A stretch of 64,000 nucleotides of DNA, from positions 4,191,501 through 4,255,500 of the forward strand of contig OX359195.1 in the NCBI GenBank assembly GCA_947172415.1, in the 5' to 3' direction. Origin of the DNA: Chondrosia reniformis (taxonomy: Eukaryota > Porifera > Demospongiae > Chondrillida > Chondrillidae). Below the pieces are notes generated by a model that made no database searches, was not told the DNA's origin, and was given only the letters and a program-made list of their open reading frames with translations. Shown here piece by piece: positions 24,035 through 35,956 of the stretch (positions are counted from its first letter, which is position 1; the number at the start of each line of letters is the position of its first letter). A program made the translations under genes and the position numbers.

Positions 24035-24247
24035 GGTGAAATCTCTGATACTACATTAGCCGGGCAATTGGATTATTTAATAAACCAAACGTTTTGACCC
24101 CAATCTAGGGGTACTAAAGAGTGCTTGCCTTGTACACAGATCATTACAACTGATGAAGACCCCTGGATTGGGGTCAAAGCATTTTGTTTAGTAACAAATC
24201 CAACAGCCCAATTTCAGGCTGGCTAGTACAGTACTAGAGATTTCACC
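24035..24247. repeat. 213-bp inverted-repeat element with hammerhead-like arms
   Basis: The left arm starts ggtgaaatctctgatacta and the right arm ends agtactagagatttcacc. The two arms are imperfect reverse complements through caaacgttttgaccccaat and its partner attggggtcaaagcatttt. Each arm resembles the hammerhead-bearing 3' end of Penelope elements. It lies just upstream of the transposase homology, probably within an intron or UTR of the transposon. Confidence 0.65.
24150..24181 (+). ncRNA. Degenerate hammerhead-like motif
   Basis: CUGAUGA is followed by a stem GACCCC/GGGGUC (loop UGGAUU) and AAAGC in place of GAAAC. The opposite arm (24086-24120, minus) has the stem and AAAAC but a mutated first box. 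Not expected to be active. Confidence 0.4.
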
Positions 24248-24296
24248 ACAAGTAGTAATTGTGAATGTAAAATGTATTTTTTTGATATATATACAG

Positions 24297-25950
24297 GAAA
24301 TTGAAAGTGGAGAGACCAGTAGCAAGGATGAGGATGATTTCAACTTAGATGATTCAGTGCCTCATTTAACTGATTGGATGAAGACAATGCCATCAAAGTA
24401 TCCTAAGAAAATAGCAGTTCTGTTATATCACCATTTGCACAAGATGTATGAACCAGACAAGACCAAGGCAGCTCAGAGTGCTGGTTTAGCATTGGGATAT
24501 TCCAGACAGACCATCTACAAATGGGTACGGCAATACTGTAGAAATGGAGGTGAATTTGCAACTTCGGAAAGGGGTAAGTACAAAAGAGATACTGTACTAG
24601 ATCAAGAAGATGTCACCAGAAAAGCTGTCAGATGGCTGGGGAAGAATGTTCATGACAGAAAATTCAACCTGACTCACAAGAGATTCAGACATGGTTAAAT
24701 GAATATCTTCAAAAGCTGGAGTTCCCAGATACCATTAAAAAGAATGTTTCAGAAGCTACTGCCTTTAGATATATGAAAAGGTTAGGATTTACTCACAGAC
24801 GATACAAGCAGGGCTACGCAGATGGCCATGAGAGGGAAGACATGGTAGAATACACAAAGCTGTATTTTAAGAAGGTAAGGATTTTTGAGGCATCCCATTT
24901 ACCTCCACCCACATGTGAAGACAACATACCATCATGGAACTGTGGCAGCAATTCAAAGGCAAAAAATGTGGTATTCATATATCATGACAAGACAACTTTT
25001 AATGTCTATGATGCCAAACCATCAGTTTGGGTGGATCCATGTGGTATTAGTGAGGTTCGACCAAAAGGCAAAGGGCAAGGTATTATGTTAAGCAATTTAT
25101 TGATGAGTTTTCTGGCTATCTCCGTCTTACTGATGAAGAGCACAGAGCTGTGCAACGAGAATATCCCTTTTGCCCAAAGGAAGCCAGAAGGATTACCGAA
25201 CATCAGAGAGATGGCTATTGGGACAATGCTAAGTTCATGAATCAAATTAAAGCAGCAGCAATGATAGTCCAATTCAAGTATCCAAGAGAAAATATGATCT
25301 GGTATTAATCTTTGACCACAGCAGTGGTCACCAGGCATATAATGACAACGCATTAGTAGCCACACGAATGAATGTAAAGCAAGGTGGAAATCAGCCAGTG
25401 ATGCGGGATGGGAGTTTACCTAATGGCAATTTACAGGAGATGTGTCTACCAAATGGTACCCCTAAGGGGTTATAGCTGGTTTTGCGAGAGAGGGGTGTGG
25501 ACACCACTGGTATGGTGAAGATTGATATGGTTCATAGGCTTCAGCAATTCAAGGATTTGAAGAATGAAGTCAGCAGTGTTGAAGCGTACTTGAAATCAAA
25601 AATCATCGATGTCTATTTTCTCCCAAGGTACAAGAATATACATTACATAAATGTATACAACCTACAACATACATGTAAATGTATGTATATATGCATCTAA
25701 TGGTATCTTACTTCCTTCTGCTATATAGTTTCACCCAGAGCTCAACCCCATTGAGAGATGCTGGGGTAAAGCCAAACAATATGCAAGATCCAACTGTAAC
25801 TATACAATGAATGGATTGAGGGAAACTGTGCCAATTTCCCTAGAATCTGTCACTGTTGATCTGATTAGACAATACTTTCGAAACGTGCGCGATTATCATA
25901 AAGCCTACATAGAAGTAATGATGACAGGCAATGAAGCTGATAAACAGGTA
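24297..25950 (+). pseudogene. DDE transposase (IS630/Tc1-mariner-like), frameshifted
   Basis: The coding sequence begins after a likely splice acceptor (tatatatacag/gaaattg, 24296/24297). The N-terminal part has a helix-turn-helix (AGLALGYSRQTIYKWVRQY). It then shifts frame near 24680 (to LNEYLQKLEFPD), reads FRYMKRLGFTHRRYKQGYADG, and has IYHDKTTFNVYD (first catalytic Asp). It shifts again near 25085 (QFIDEFSGYLRLTDEEHRAV) and near 25300 (LVLIFDHSSGHQAYNDNA, second Asp), with an in-frame stop at GTPKGL*LVL near 25472. A GT...AG intron-like gap (25628-25728) precedes FHPELNPIERCWGKAKQYAR (catalytic Glu region). Joining at that gap leaves the frame off by one. All three catalytic residues are recognisable, but the gene is broken at several points. 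Confidence 0.75.
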
Positions 25951-26881
25951 AAAATAATGTATGCATATAAAAACATTAACATGTACATATACGTATACTT
26001 TCATAAATGTATACTCATATAGTCTAGCTGAATTGCCTATAGTTTGTGAGCTACAGTACTAGTTGTTGTTTCGTTGTGAATTTTGTTGGTCAAGATCTAC
26101 AAGGCACACCACAAAGTATCACAGAATAATTAGAACTTATTTTGTACATTACTAATTAAAGTATGAAGTCAACATCATGATCATCTAAATCACAGTCATT
26201 ATTATATTTCTTTCCTTCTCCGTAGATCAACATTTACTACATGGACAAAATATTTTATTGCATGGAACTTAGAAACATCTTAGAAGCTGAACTAACACTA
26301 ATTTAGCACTTTTATTGCCAGTTCACTAACTATTAGCTAAGAGAACTAACCCGAAAATGTTTATGAATATATTGCGGCTCATATCTCCATTGAAAAGGAC
26401 AAATCGACTTAAACCTACTCCAGAATCTGTTAAATATCATTATCTAAAGAATAAAGCACTAAATGGGCAATAATATAACTTCTCGCTAAAGAACTTTCTC
26501 ACTAAAAAATCGCTGCTTAGCGCATGTAGGTCAATAACTTCTCTTTCCTTCCTTTGAATCGCTTAAGCATACTTGCGATTATAAAGGACTGCCTAATCTA
26601 TAAATTGATACTTTATTCAACTTACAAATGTGTCCCAAAGGCTTTAAATTCATACAAATCGAAAGAAAAGACATTTTTTCTTCCTCTACTAAATGTGATT
26701 GCATCATCAATGCATCGCTATGGAATCACAACTTGCATAAAAAATATCAGCCTAAACACCTTTTCGACAATTTTATGATTTAAAAGTGCTTCAATAACAG
26801 TGTTTTGGTCACTTTTTTCGCCTGTCATCGCTTATTGGTTTAATATCTGCATTTGGTAACTATATGGTGAAATGAACTATA

Positions 26882-27392
26882 TGTATTATTTATATGTGTA
26901 AGTTTTATTTCCTAGTTGTATGTACTATTTGTATGTACTATTTATATCTACTTTTTATATGTGCATGTACAAGTTTTATGTACTAGTTTCATGTACTGGT
27001 TGTATGTACTAATTGTATACTAGTTGTATGTTTTAGTTTTATGTATTAGCTTTATGTACTAGTTGTATATACTAGATGTATGTACTGGTTGTATGCACTT
27101 GTTTTATGGACTAGTTGGATGGACTGGTTGTATGTATAGATGTCTGTACTAGTTGTATGTACTAGTTGTCAGCCTAGCTGTATATACTAGTTATATGGAC
27201 TAGTTGTATGTACTAGTTGCATGTACTAGTTGTATGTTCTAATTGTATGAACTAGTATTATGTACTAGTTGTATGTTTTAGTTTTATGTATTAGCTTTAT
27301 GTACTAGTTGTATGTACTATTTGTATCTACTAGTTTTATTTACTAGTTGGATGGACTAGTGGTGAGTATAGATGTATGTCCTAGTTATATTT
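26882..27392 (+). repeat. Minisatellite array, forward orientation
   Basis: Forward repeats with no coding signal, between the DDE transposon and the APE-type LINE. Confidence 0.92.
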
Positions 27393-27672
27393 GGGGGTCA
27401 GTGTTTTGTAAACACTAGTTATGTGTCAGCGCCTCCTCGTGGTTACCCCTGGGTAGTTACTTTAACTGGTGAAAGCTGACTTTGTAGACTTGGTTATCTG
27501 GAACTTGGGTACAGGGTGTCGTTTGATGGCATCACCCGATTTTCATTAAGTCGTTAATCCTGCAGCAGACTTGCATACTGCTGTGGACGATATGTCATCT
27601 ACTCAGTTACCATCAATTTTAAATGCACGTAGTACAAGACAAAAGCGATCATTGAAACATTCAGTGTGATAT

Positions 27673-28510
27673 ATGGCTTCCTGGAATGTTAGGTCCTTAC
27701 TGGATGTAGAGGGTCCTAATGAAGTTGCTAAACAAGGCCGTGGAGTGAAGTATATGGAAGATAGGAAGATAGATCAGGTAGTTATTGAACTTTCAAGATA
27801 CGAGGTTGTTGTTTGTGCATTACAGGAAACTAAATGGTTTGGTAATGAAGTTTATAAAGTGGGTAATGGTGTTGTCCTGTCATCTGGGAGACCAGTACCG
27901 GGATTAGGTGAGATTAGGCAGAGAAGAGAAGGTGTAGCTATTGTTCTAATAGGTCCTGCTTTAGAACTTGGAAAATGGGGGTAGTGTTTGGAAGGCATGG
28001 TTATCAAGAATAATTTCGGTAACGTTAGTTGACGATAGTTTTAGGGGATCAAACCGTTTGCATGTTTTGTCTTGCTATGCACCAACCTTTTCAGCTACTA
28101 GGCAAGAGAAAGATTCATTTTACAGTACCCTACAGCTTGCACTAGATGCCATTCCACTCAGAGAAGGTTTTTTATTTTTGGGAGACTTTAATGCTCGTAT
28201 TGGATCCAGATCAAGATTTGAGGAAGATGAGTGGTGGAATGTCAGGGGTCCTCATGGTTTGGGTATTATGAATGAAGCTGGTAGGGAATTTTTGTCATTT
28301 CTTGCTATGAATCAAGCCACTGTCTGTAACACCTGGTTTGAGAAGAAGTCCATTTATAAGTCAACCTGGCAGCATCCTAAATCCAAACAATGGCACTGCA
28401 TTGATTATGGTATACTCAAGCAAAAGGATAGGAGAAGATGTTTGGATGTTTCAGTAATGCGTGGGGCAGATTTCAATACTGACCATCACTTACTGAGGAT
28501 GAAGCTCTAA
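27673..28510 (+). pseudogene. LINE APE-type endonuclease domain, frameshifted
   Basis: Exo/endo/phosphatase-family nuclease of the LINE, which nicks target DNA to prime reverse transcription. Motifs in order are MASWNVRSLL, ALQETKWFG (catalytic Glu), the REGVAIVL strand, a frameshift near 27975, then LSCYAPTFSA, FLGDFNARIG, QWHCIDYGI and NTDHHLLRMKL (terminal His motif). The frame is closed by a stop at 28510. All the expected endonuclease motifs are present, so only small lesions separate it from an intact domain. Confidence 0.82.
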
Positions 28511-28559
28511 ATGAAATCTAAAAAGGGATATAAAATGTCTAAGGAGAACAAGAAAGTGC

Positions 28560-30945
28560 TTGAGAAGGTCTTGGCAAGACATGAAAACTGCAAATGAGAA
28601 GTGGTCAGCCATCAAGGATGCTCTTCAGAAAGCTGATAAGTGTTGTTTGAGGTTAGAGAAAAGGAGACAACCAGACTGGTTTAGAGACAGTTACAACTGT
28701 TTAAAGCCCTTGATAGAAGATAGGAATAAACTATATGCTAGATGGGTAAGTACTGGTAATCAGGAGGACAAGAGAAAGTACTGTACACAACGTAGGTTTA
28801 CCAGGAAGGTTATAAGAGAAGCGAAGAATAAATGGTTCCAACAGAAGGCCTCTGAGGCTCAGAAAGGTAGGCATGGTAGTTTAGTGTGAAGGTTTATTAG
28901 GGAGATGCAACATGGTAGAAGAGGACTTATCCCTGTTCGATCAAAGGCTGTTAAAGATGAAAATGGGATTGCATGTACATCCCCAAAAGCACAACATCAA
29001 AGATGGAGACAACATTTTAGTAAAGTTTTAAACCTTCAAAGCCAGTTCGATGAGTCAGAGTTGGAAAATGTTAAACAAAGACCTATGAAGAATGAAATGT
29101 CTTGTCTGCCATCGTTGGAAGATTTGTGTGAAGCCATAACTAGATTGAAAAATGGAAAGGCTGCAGGTTCTTCTGGTATCCTTCCGGAAATGGTTAAAGT
29201 AGCTTGTGAAGGGGAAGAGTTTCTTGAAGTACTTCTGGACTTGGTTCATGAGGTATGGAAGGAGTGTAAAGTCAGATTGGACAAACGCCATCCTGATTCC
29301 AATTCCGAAGAAAGGTGACCTTAGCTCATGTGATAATTGGAGGGGTATTTCACTCCTTGATGTTGTTGGAAAATTGGTAGCCAGTATTCTTCAAAGACGG
29401 TTGCAGGTTTTGGCAGAAGAGATTCTAACTGAATCGCAGTGTGGTTTTAGAAAGGGCAGAAGCTGTAGTGGTATGGTTTTTACTATGAGGCAGTTAGTAG
29501 AAATGTCATGGGAACATTCGGCTAAACTTTTTGTTACCTTCATTGACCTGCAAAAAGCATATGATTTAGTACCAAGAAATGCATTGTGGATGGGACTAAG
29601 AAAGTTAGGTGTACCAGATAGCATAGTAAGCCTTATTGGGTCATTTCAACAGGGCATGACAGCAACTATTCAGTTGGATGGGGAAATATTAAAGGAGATT
29701 AATGTTGAGAATGGGTTGAGGCAGGGTTGTTGCATGGCCCCAGTTTTATTCAACCTGTATACATGTCCTTTGATGGAACAATGGTATGCTAGGACTGTAG
29801 AATCAGATGGGATTGGTATTGCTTTGAGGTTCAAGTATGATGAGAAATTATTTAGAAGATATACAAGGAATGCAGATGAAAGGAAGCTAACTGAATGCCT
29901 CTTTGCAGATGATGGAGCCCTCCTTGCAACAAGTCAGGATGGTGCTCAAAAAGCAATTAAGGAATATATGGCTGTGAGTAGAAGTTTTGGTCTTACAGTT
30001 AGTATCTCTAAGACAAAGCATATGGCTACTGGAAGAGCTTTATCAAATGTAGAGAAGGCACCAATCTCAGTAGGTATAAATGAAACAATTAGTGTGGTTG
30101 AGGAGTTCAAATACCTAGGTTCTGTTATAGGTGCTTCTGGAAATATGGATGGTGACATTCAAAACAGATTGGCTCAAGCATTGAGAGCATTTGGTGCCCT
30201 GAGCAAAGCTGTTTTCCAGGATAAGAACTTATCTCTGATGACAAAAAGAAAGATCTATCAATCCTGTGTTCTTACAGTGCTCCTTTATGGTGCTGAATCT
30301 TGGATACCACTAAGAAGACATGTCATCAAATTAAATGCTTTCCATCATAGATGTATTAGATCAATCTTAGGGATAACGAATAGGCAGCAATGGGTGCAGA
30401 GTATTACTTCTTGCGACATCAGACAAAGATGGGGTGATCTGGAAACAATAGAAGATAAATTGATTAAGAGAAGATTGGAGTGGCTAGGTCACCTTGCTCG
30501 TATGTCAAATAAAAGAATCCCCAAATCTGCACTATTTGGATGGCTCACACAACCACGCCCCAGATGTGGACCAAAGAAGAGGTGGAGAGATGCAGTTAGC
30601 CAGGACTTGAAGACTATAAGCGTTGGTGAAAATAACTGGTATAGTGAAGCAAATGAATCACGAGAGGTATGGAGAGCATTGTATAAGTTAGGAGTAGAGG
30701 ATCATGTGAAGAGCCGATGCACAGATAGACAATCAACCCAAGCCAACTATGGTGTATTTTGTGACATATGCAAAAGGTCTTTTAGACGTGAGGGTGATAA
30801 GAAGAGGCACAAATGTACAGCCGAGCGGAGAAAACCAATAGCGGAACAGGTTGGGGTTACGCAATGCCTTGTATGCAGTAGGTGGTTTCGGAGCAAAGGT
30901 GGTTTTGCTCTGCATAATTGTTCCCCAGTGCCTTCTTCACACTGA
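28560..30945 (+). pseudogene. LINE reverse transcriptase with C-terminal zinc fingers, frameshifted
   Basis: A linker region (28560-29270) has one in-frame stop at 28887-28889. It contains LKNGKAAGSSGILPEMVK, followed by a frameshift near 29270. RT motifs are WTNAILIPIPKKG, NWRGISLLDVVGK, QCGFRKGRSC, FIDLQKAYDLVPR (motif A), ENGLRQGCCMAPVLFNLY (motif B) and ECLFADDGALLA (catalytic FADD). A long open frame of 579 codons (29206-30945) continues through the thumb and connection (RRLEWLGHLARM). It ends in two Cys/His fingers, CDICKRSFRREGDKKRHKC and CLVCSRWFRSKGGFALHNC. Continuity with the endonuclease is inferred from order and strand. Confidence 0.87.
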
Positions 30946-31012
30946 AGAGTTTTTTTGGGTCTGCTGGAGTCTTGTTCCCTTTTTATGGGATAGTGTGACT
31001 AATTTATGGCAA

Positions 31013-31036
31013 CGAACAAGACAAGACAAGACAAGA
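31013..31036 (+). repeat. (ACAAG)n 3' tail of the LINE
   Basis: Four or more tandem pentanucleotide units (aagacaagacaagacaagac) lie exactly at the junction with satellite. They mark the 3' end of the retrotransposon. Confidence 0.8.
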
Positions 31037-31037
31037 C

Positions 31038-32944
31038 TAGTTGTATTTACTAGTTATGGGTAATGGTGGTAGGTAGTAGTTATATATGCTAGTTATTTGT
31101 TCTAGTTGTATGTACTACTTACTAGTGGTACGTACTAGTTGTATGTACTAGCTGTATGTATTACTTGTTGTTTGTAGTAATTGTATGTAATAATTCCATG
31201 TACTAGTTGTAGTTCTAGTTTAATATACTAGTTGTATGTACTAGTTGTATGTACTCTTTAGATGAACTGGTTATAGGTGTCTGTTCTAGTCATATGTACT
31301 AGTTGTATGTACAAGTTGTATGTACTAGTGGTAAGTACTATTTGTATGCATTAGTTGTATGTATTAGTTATATGTACTATTTAAATGTACTAGTTGTATG
31401 TGCTAGTTATATGTACTAGTTGAATCTAGTAGTTTTATGTGCCAAGTTATATGTATATACTAGTTGTTTGTATATACTAGTTCTATGTACTAGATACATG
31501 TACTCCATTTATGTAATAATTCTATGTACTAGTTGTAGTACTAGTTGTATGTCCTAGTTGTATGTACTATTTTTATGCACTCCTTGTATGTACTAGTGGT
31601 ATGTACTAGGTGTATATATTCATTACTAGATGTATGTACCAGTTGTATGCACTAGTTGTATGTACTAGCACTAGTTATATTTACTATTGTAGTTACAAGT
31701 TGTATGTAGTAGTTGTATGTCCTAATTGTCTGAACTAGTTGTATGTGCTAGTTATATATACTCGTTCAATGTAATAGTTGTATGTTCTGGTTTCTAGTTG
31801 TAGGTGCCTGTTGTATGTACTAGTTGTGTGTACTAATTGCATGTACTAGTTTTATGTACTACTTGGATGGACAAGTTGTGAGTATAGATGTATATACTAG
31901 TTGTATTTACTAGTTATGGGTAATGGTTGTATGTAGCAGTTATATATGCTAGTTGTATGTACTAGTTGTATGCACTAGTTACTAGTGGTACGTACTAGTT
32001 GTATGTACTAGTTGTATGTACTAGCTGCATGTATTACTTACTTGTTGTATGTACCAGTTGTATGTACTCATTACTAGATGTATGTATTTGTTGTATGCCC
32101 TAGTTGTATGTACTGGCACTGGTTATATTTACTTGTAGTAGTTACTAGTCGTATGTACTAGTTGTATGTAGTAGTTGTATGTACTAGTTATATGTGTATT
32201 TACTAGGTTTATGTACTAGTTGTATGTCCTAGTTGTATATACTATTTATATATTCTAATTACATGTCTATGTTCTAGTTATACGTACTAGCGGTGTGCAT
32301 ATGTTTTATGTACTAGTTGTATGTACTAGTTGTATAGTTATATGTCTATATATGTTCTTATTATATGTACTAGTTGTATCTACTAGTTGTATGTGCTTGT
32401 TGTATGGACTAGTTGTAGGTACAAATTGTATGTACAAGTTGTTTGTACTAGTTGTAAGAACTAGTTGTATCTAGTAGTTGTATGTTCTAGTTGTATGTAC
32501 TAGTTGTATGTTCTAGTTGTAAGAACTACTTATTTGCACTAGTTATATGAACTAGTTATATACTAGTTGTATGTACTAGTTGTATGTTCTAGTTGTAAGT
32601 ACTACTTATTTGTACTAGTTATATGAACTAGTTATATACTAGTTGTATGTACTAGTTTTATGTTCTAGTTGTAAGAACTACTTATTTGTACTAGTTATAT
32701 GAACTAGTTATATACTAATTGTATGTACTAGTGGAATCTGCTAGCTAAATGAACTAGTTATGTACTAGTTGTATGTACTAGTACTGGTTATATTTAACAA
32801 TTGTACGTACTAATTGTATGTACTAGTTGTATGTAGTAGTAGTAGGTCCTAGTACTAAGTTTACTAGGTACTAGATAGGTCCTGGTTATGTGTACTAGAT
32901 GCTAGTTGCATTTACTAGTTGTATATACTAGTTGTATGTACTAT
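31038..32944 (+). repeat. Minisatellite array, forward orientation
   Basis: Forward repeats. A sub-block of about 90 bp (gttctagttgtaagaactac then ttatttgcactagttatatg) repeats three times between about 32490 and 32740. Two blocks near 31040 and 31905 share gttatgggtaatgg variants. No gene. Confidence 0.93.
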
Positions 32945-33010
32945 CTTTGAAATAGTACATCCTTGGACTTTTGAGCATTTAAAAATGCAGTTGGTTTTCG
33001 ATTCTTCCTC

Positions 33011-33042
33011 AAACGTTTCAACCCTGGGGGTCTTCCTCAGTG
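33011..33042 (-). ncRNA. Hammerhead-like motif in decayed Penelope element
   Basis: The minus strand reads CUGAGGA, stem GACCC/GGGUU, then GAAACG. It has the same layout as the motifs at 1569 and 4210, including the extra A before stem II. No clear cleavage triplet. Confidence 0.42.
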
Positions 33043-33240
33043 ACTGATGGTTGAGTGGAAGAATAGCCTCTATTTATAAAGGATTTTTTCGCCATTTCCA
33101 CTTCCTGTCATTTGACCCTCAGCAGGATGAGAAAAACCAGTATGAATTATAAGTATGAATATTAAATCGTCTCCAGGCTTGATGTAACACAATGCCTTGA
33201 TCTAAATTCATTCTCACCTGACTCTTCTGGATCCTGATGG

Positions 33241-34928
33241 CTACTTTGACCCTTCTCCTTTGCCAGTGGGTTTCCTTGTATGTAATCTTGGCCTTGTCCT
33301 AAGCAATTGAGTGGCCAGTCTTGAGGAGTGAACAGCTATACCGTTGTTCACATCCCCCATCCTGACTGCTCCCTTGTGTTCTTCAAATCTCAATTTCAGG
33401 ATCCTTCCAGTTTTACCAATATAGACTGCAGAACACTCAGAGCAAGGAATTAGGTAAACTACGCCCTTGATATCCATAGGTGGTTGTGGCTCTTTTGGGT
33501 TGGATAAAACGGTTCTCAGTGTTCTTTGTTTGGAAAAAATGGTGTGGATACCCATTTTCCTACAGCTTTTATCGATCATCTCACTGAGTCCCTTTATATA
33601 TGGAATAAAAAGTTTGTGTTTACACTCATCCTCACTCCCGTTAGTCTGCCTTCTCCTCTTGAGCAGTCTAGGAGCCTCCTGTTTATGGTATCCATTAGCT
33701 TGAAGTACTCCTTCCAGATGCTCCTTTTCTTCTTCCAAGCTACTAGAGTTTGGTCCACAAATCTTTCCGGCTCTGTCTTTGAGAAACAGTGTGATACCAG
33801 TTTTTGCCTTAGGGTGGTGATGAGAGGTAAAGTGGAGGTACCTGTCTGTGTGTTGGTTTCCTATACACAAATCTGTCCAAACGTCCCATGCACTTCTTTA
33901 CTTATACATTCAGGAAGGGCAAGGAACCATTGGTCTCCTTCTCCATATTAAATTTGAGGAAACTCAAAAAGTCCTACAGCTGCTCTTCACCATGATTCCA
34001 GATGACAATTGTGTCATCCACATATATCAACCACAACTTAGGCCTTTTCACAGCAGCACGAAGGGCTTCTATTTCGAATTCCTCCTTGATGATGTTTGCT
34101 ACCACCGGGGAGAGAGGAGATCCCATGGCTGCCCCTTCTCTCTACTCAAAGAACTCATCACTGTACAGGAAGTACATTGTACCGAGACAGAGTTCTGTAA
34201 GATCGGCAATGGTGGATATATCCAAGGGTGTCCGTTGTTCCAAGTTAGGGTCCTGTGCGAGTCGTCTCCTGATGATCTGTAGAGATAGATCAATGGGGAC
34301 TTTGGTAAATAGGCTCTTAACATCGAAACTGATCAACTTATCTTCGGTGTTCACACCCATTGCCCTGATCTTCTTAACAAAGTCATGTGAATTCCGCAGA
34401 AGTTTTCCCCCATACTGGTGACAATACCCCTGCCAGATACCTGGAAAGGTTGTAGGTAGGGGAATTACTGGAGGAAACAATTGGTCACAAGGGTACACTT
34501 GCTTTGTGGATTTTTGGTAATCCATAGAGCTAAGGTGTGGAGCTGTGTTGGTTCTGAACCTTCTTCCTCAGATCAGAGGGACTTCAGTTACCTTCCGTTC
34601 TATCTTCATTGTGGGATTTCTCTTTATGGCTTGAAAACTAGTAGCATCCAAGAGTGTGAGTGTGAGGTCCATAGTCCTTCCTATCCATAAGGACAGTGGC
34701 ATTCCCTTTATCCGCTGGAAGAATGATGGTTTCAGGATCAGATCTAAGCTCCTTAATTGCTACTTGCCGACTTTTGGTCAGGTTCCAGCATGGGGCCTCA
34801 GCTTTGGCTAGGCAGTGTTGTACCTCACTTCTGAGTTTCTTACCGAGTGTTCCTGGAAGGCTTCGGGCCAGAGTCTCAGTTCCAGCGATGATGTCCTCCT
34901 GTGGAAGTGAAGATGGAGTAGTTATCAA
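33241..34928 (-). pseudogene. Penelope RT + GIY-YIG, multiple stops and frameshifts
   Basis: Three minus-strand segments line up. The first, 34928-34638, holds the N-terminal region with TIILPADKGNATVLMD. The second, 34525-34142, holds KIRAMGVNTEDKLISFDVKS (motif A) and ends in an in-frame TAG at SDEFFE*, where the relative reads FEQKDGAAMGSPLS. Motif B and the YVDD region follow at 34140-33900 in the same frame with further stops. The third, 33870-33241, holds TDRYLHFTSHHHPKAKTG and the GIY-YIG domain VVYLIPCSECSAVYIGKTGR. The last part ends early at a frameshift near MGDVNNGIAVHSS. No working product is expected. Confidence 0.85.
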
Positions 34929-34934
34929 GTTTAG

Positions 34935-35956
34935 TAGATGTATGTACTAGTTGTATGTTATAGTTCTATGTGCTAGTTGTATTTACTTTATGTATGTATT
35001 AGTTTTATGTGTATGTTTTAGTCATATGTACTAGTTGTATGTACAAGCTGTATGTACTTGTTGTAAGTACTAGTAGTTTGTACTAGTTGTATGTACAAGT
35101 TGTATGTGCTAATAAATGTATTACTTGTTTGTACTAGTTGTATGTACTAGTTGAATAAACTAGTTGTGTGTATTAGTTGTATTTACTAGTTGGATGTACT
35201 AGTTGCATGTACTAGTTGTATGCACTAGTTAGTATGTACTAGTTGTATGTACTATTTATATGATATATGAAGTTTATTGAGCAACAGAAACATCAAATCT
35301 TTGGTATAGAACGTTTCAACCCCTAGGACTTCATCAGCAATGAATGTACTATATATATGTACTAGTTATATGTGTATGTACCAGTTATAGGTAGTAGTTT
35401 TGTGTACTAGTTATGAGTGCTAGTTGTATGTACTACTGGTAAGTACTAATTGTATGTACTAGTTGTATGTACTAGTTGCATGCATTTACCAGTTGAATGT
35501 ACTAGTGCTAGTTATATTTCTAGTTGTAGGAACTAATTGTATGTAATGGTTGTGTGTGCTATCAGTAGGTCCTAGTACTAGTTAAACTAGGTTCCACGTA
35601 GGTACTAGTTATGTGTAGTAGATGCTAGTTGCATTTACTAGTTGGATGTACTGGTTGGATGTACTGGTTGTGTATACTAGTTGTTTGTACTAGTTGCATG
35701 TACTAGTTATCAGTTGTAGGTACTGGTTGTCTCAACTAGTTATATGTACTAGTTGTATGTTCTAGTTGAAAGAACTAGTTATATGTACCAGTTATATGGA
35801 CTAGTTGTATGTACTAGTTGTTTGTACTAGCTACTAGTTGCATGTCCTAGTTGTATGTTCTAGTTGTATGTACAAGTTGTATGTACTAGTTGTATGTAAA
35901 AGTTGTTTGTACTAGTTGTATGTATTAGTTGTATGTACTAGATGTAGTACTAGTTG
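34935..35956 (+). repeat. Minisatellite array with a small Penelope terminal fragment
   Basis: Forward repeats throughout, except 35266-35341, which is annotated separately. No coding sequence. Confidence 0.92.
35266..35341 (-). mobile_element. Solo Penelope 3'-end fragment with hammerhead-like core
   Basis: About 76 bp of non-satellite sequence resembling the terminus at 19840-19904 (ttgagcaacag...agaacgttt). The minus strand reads CUGAUGA, stem GUCC.../...GGGUU, then GAAACGUUCUAU (35309-35338). It is isolated within the array with no coding sequence nearby, so it is either a severely truncated insertion or a remnant carried by satellite duplication. Confidence 0.55.

Larger units (their letters stand above)
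22868..26881 (+). mobile_element. DDE transposon (Tc1/mariner-IS630-like), decayed, with TIRs
   Basis: The terminal sequences tatagttcatttcgtcataaa (left) and, inverted at the right, tatagttcatttcaccatata match over about 30 bp. They are bounded by TA on both sides, as expected for TA-targeting IS630/Tc1/mariner transposons. Inside lie a helix-turn-helix and DDE transposase remnant (24297-25950), a separate 177-codon open frame (23277-23810) and a small inverted-repeat insertion (24035-24247). At about 4.0 kb it is long for a mariner-like element, partly because of introns and insertions. The stretch 25951-26850 is AT-rich and shows no coding signal. Confidence 0.72.
27393..31037 (+). mobile_element. 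APE-type non-LTR retrotransposon (LINE), decayed
   Basis: About 3.6 kb, with a 5' untranslated start near gggggtcagtgttttgtaaac, an apurinic-type endonuclease, an RT, a C-terminal zinc-finger region and a 3' tail of (acaag)n at 31013-31036. Short repeat tails instead of poly(A) are typical of several LINE clades. It lies entirely within forward satellite. The clade is uncertain; an RTE- or CR1-related group is possible. Confidence 0.85.
32945..34934 (-). mobile_element. Penelope-like element, canonical type, decayed
   Basis: A minus-strand element. Its 3' end near 32945 has a layout like that of the 1.5-kb copy: terminal hairpin region, hammerhead-like motif, 3' UTR. The protein relic covers most of the canonical Penelope order from the N-terminal LPADKGN region to the GIY-YIG domain. 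It is a diverged relative of the 1.6-4.2 kb pair, sharing for example LQANGY and MGDVNNG. Satellite abuts at both ends. Confidence 0.85.

Noticed and set aside
26554..26778. 74-codon plus-strand ORF near the right end of the DDE transposon
   Set aside because: It is AT-rich, has no motif and is unlinked to the transposase frame; probably chance.
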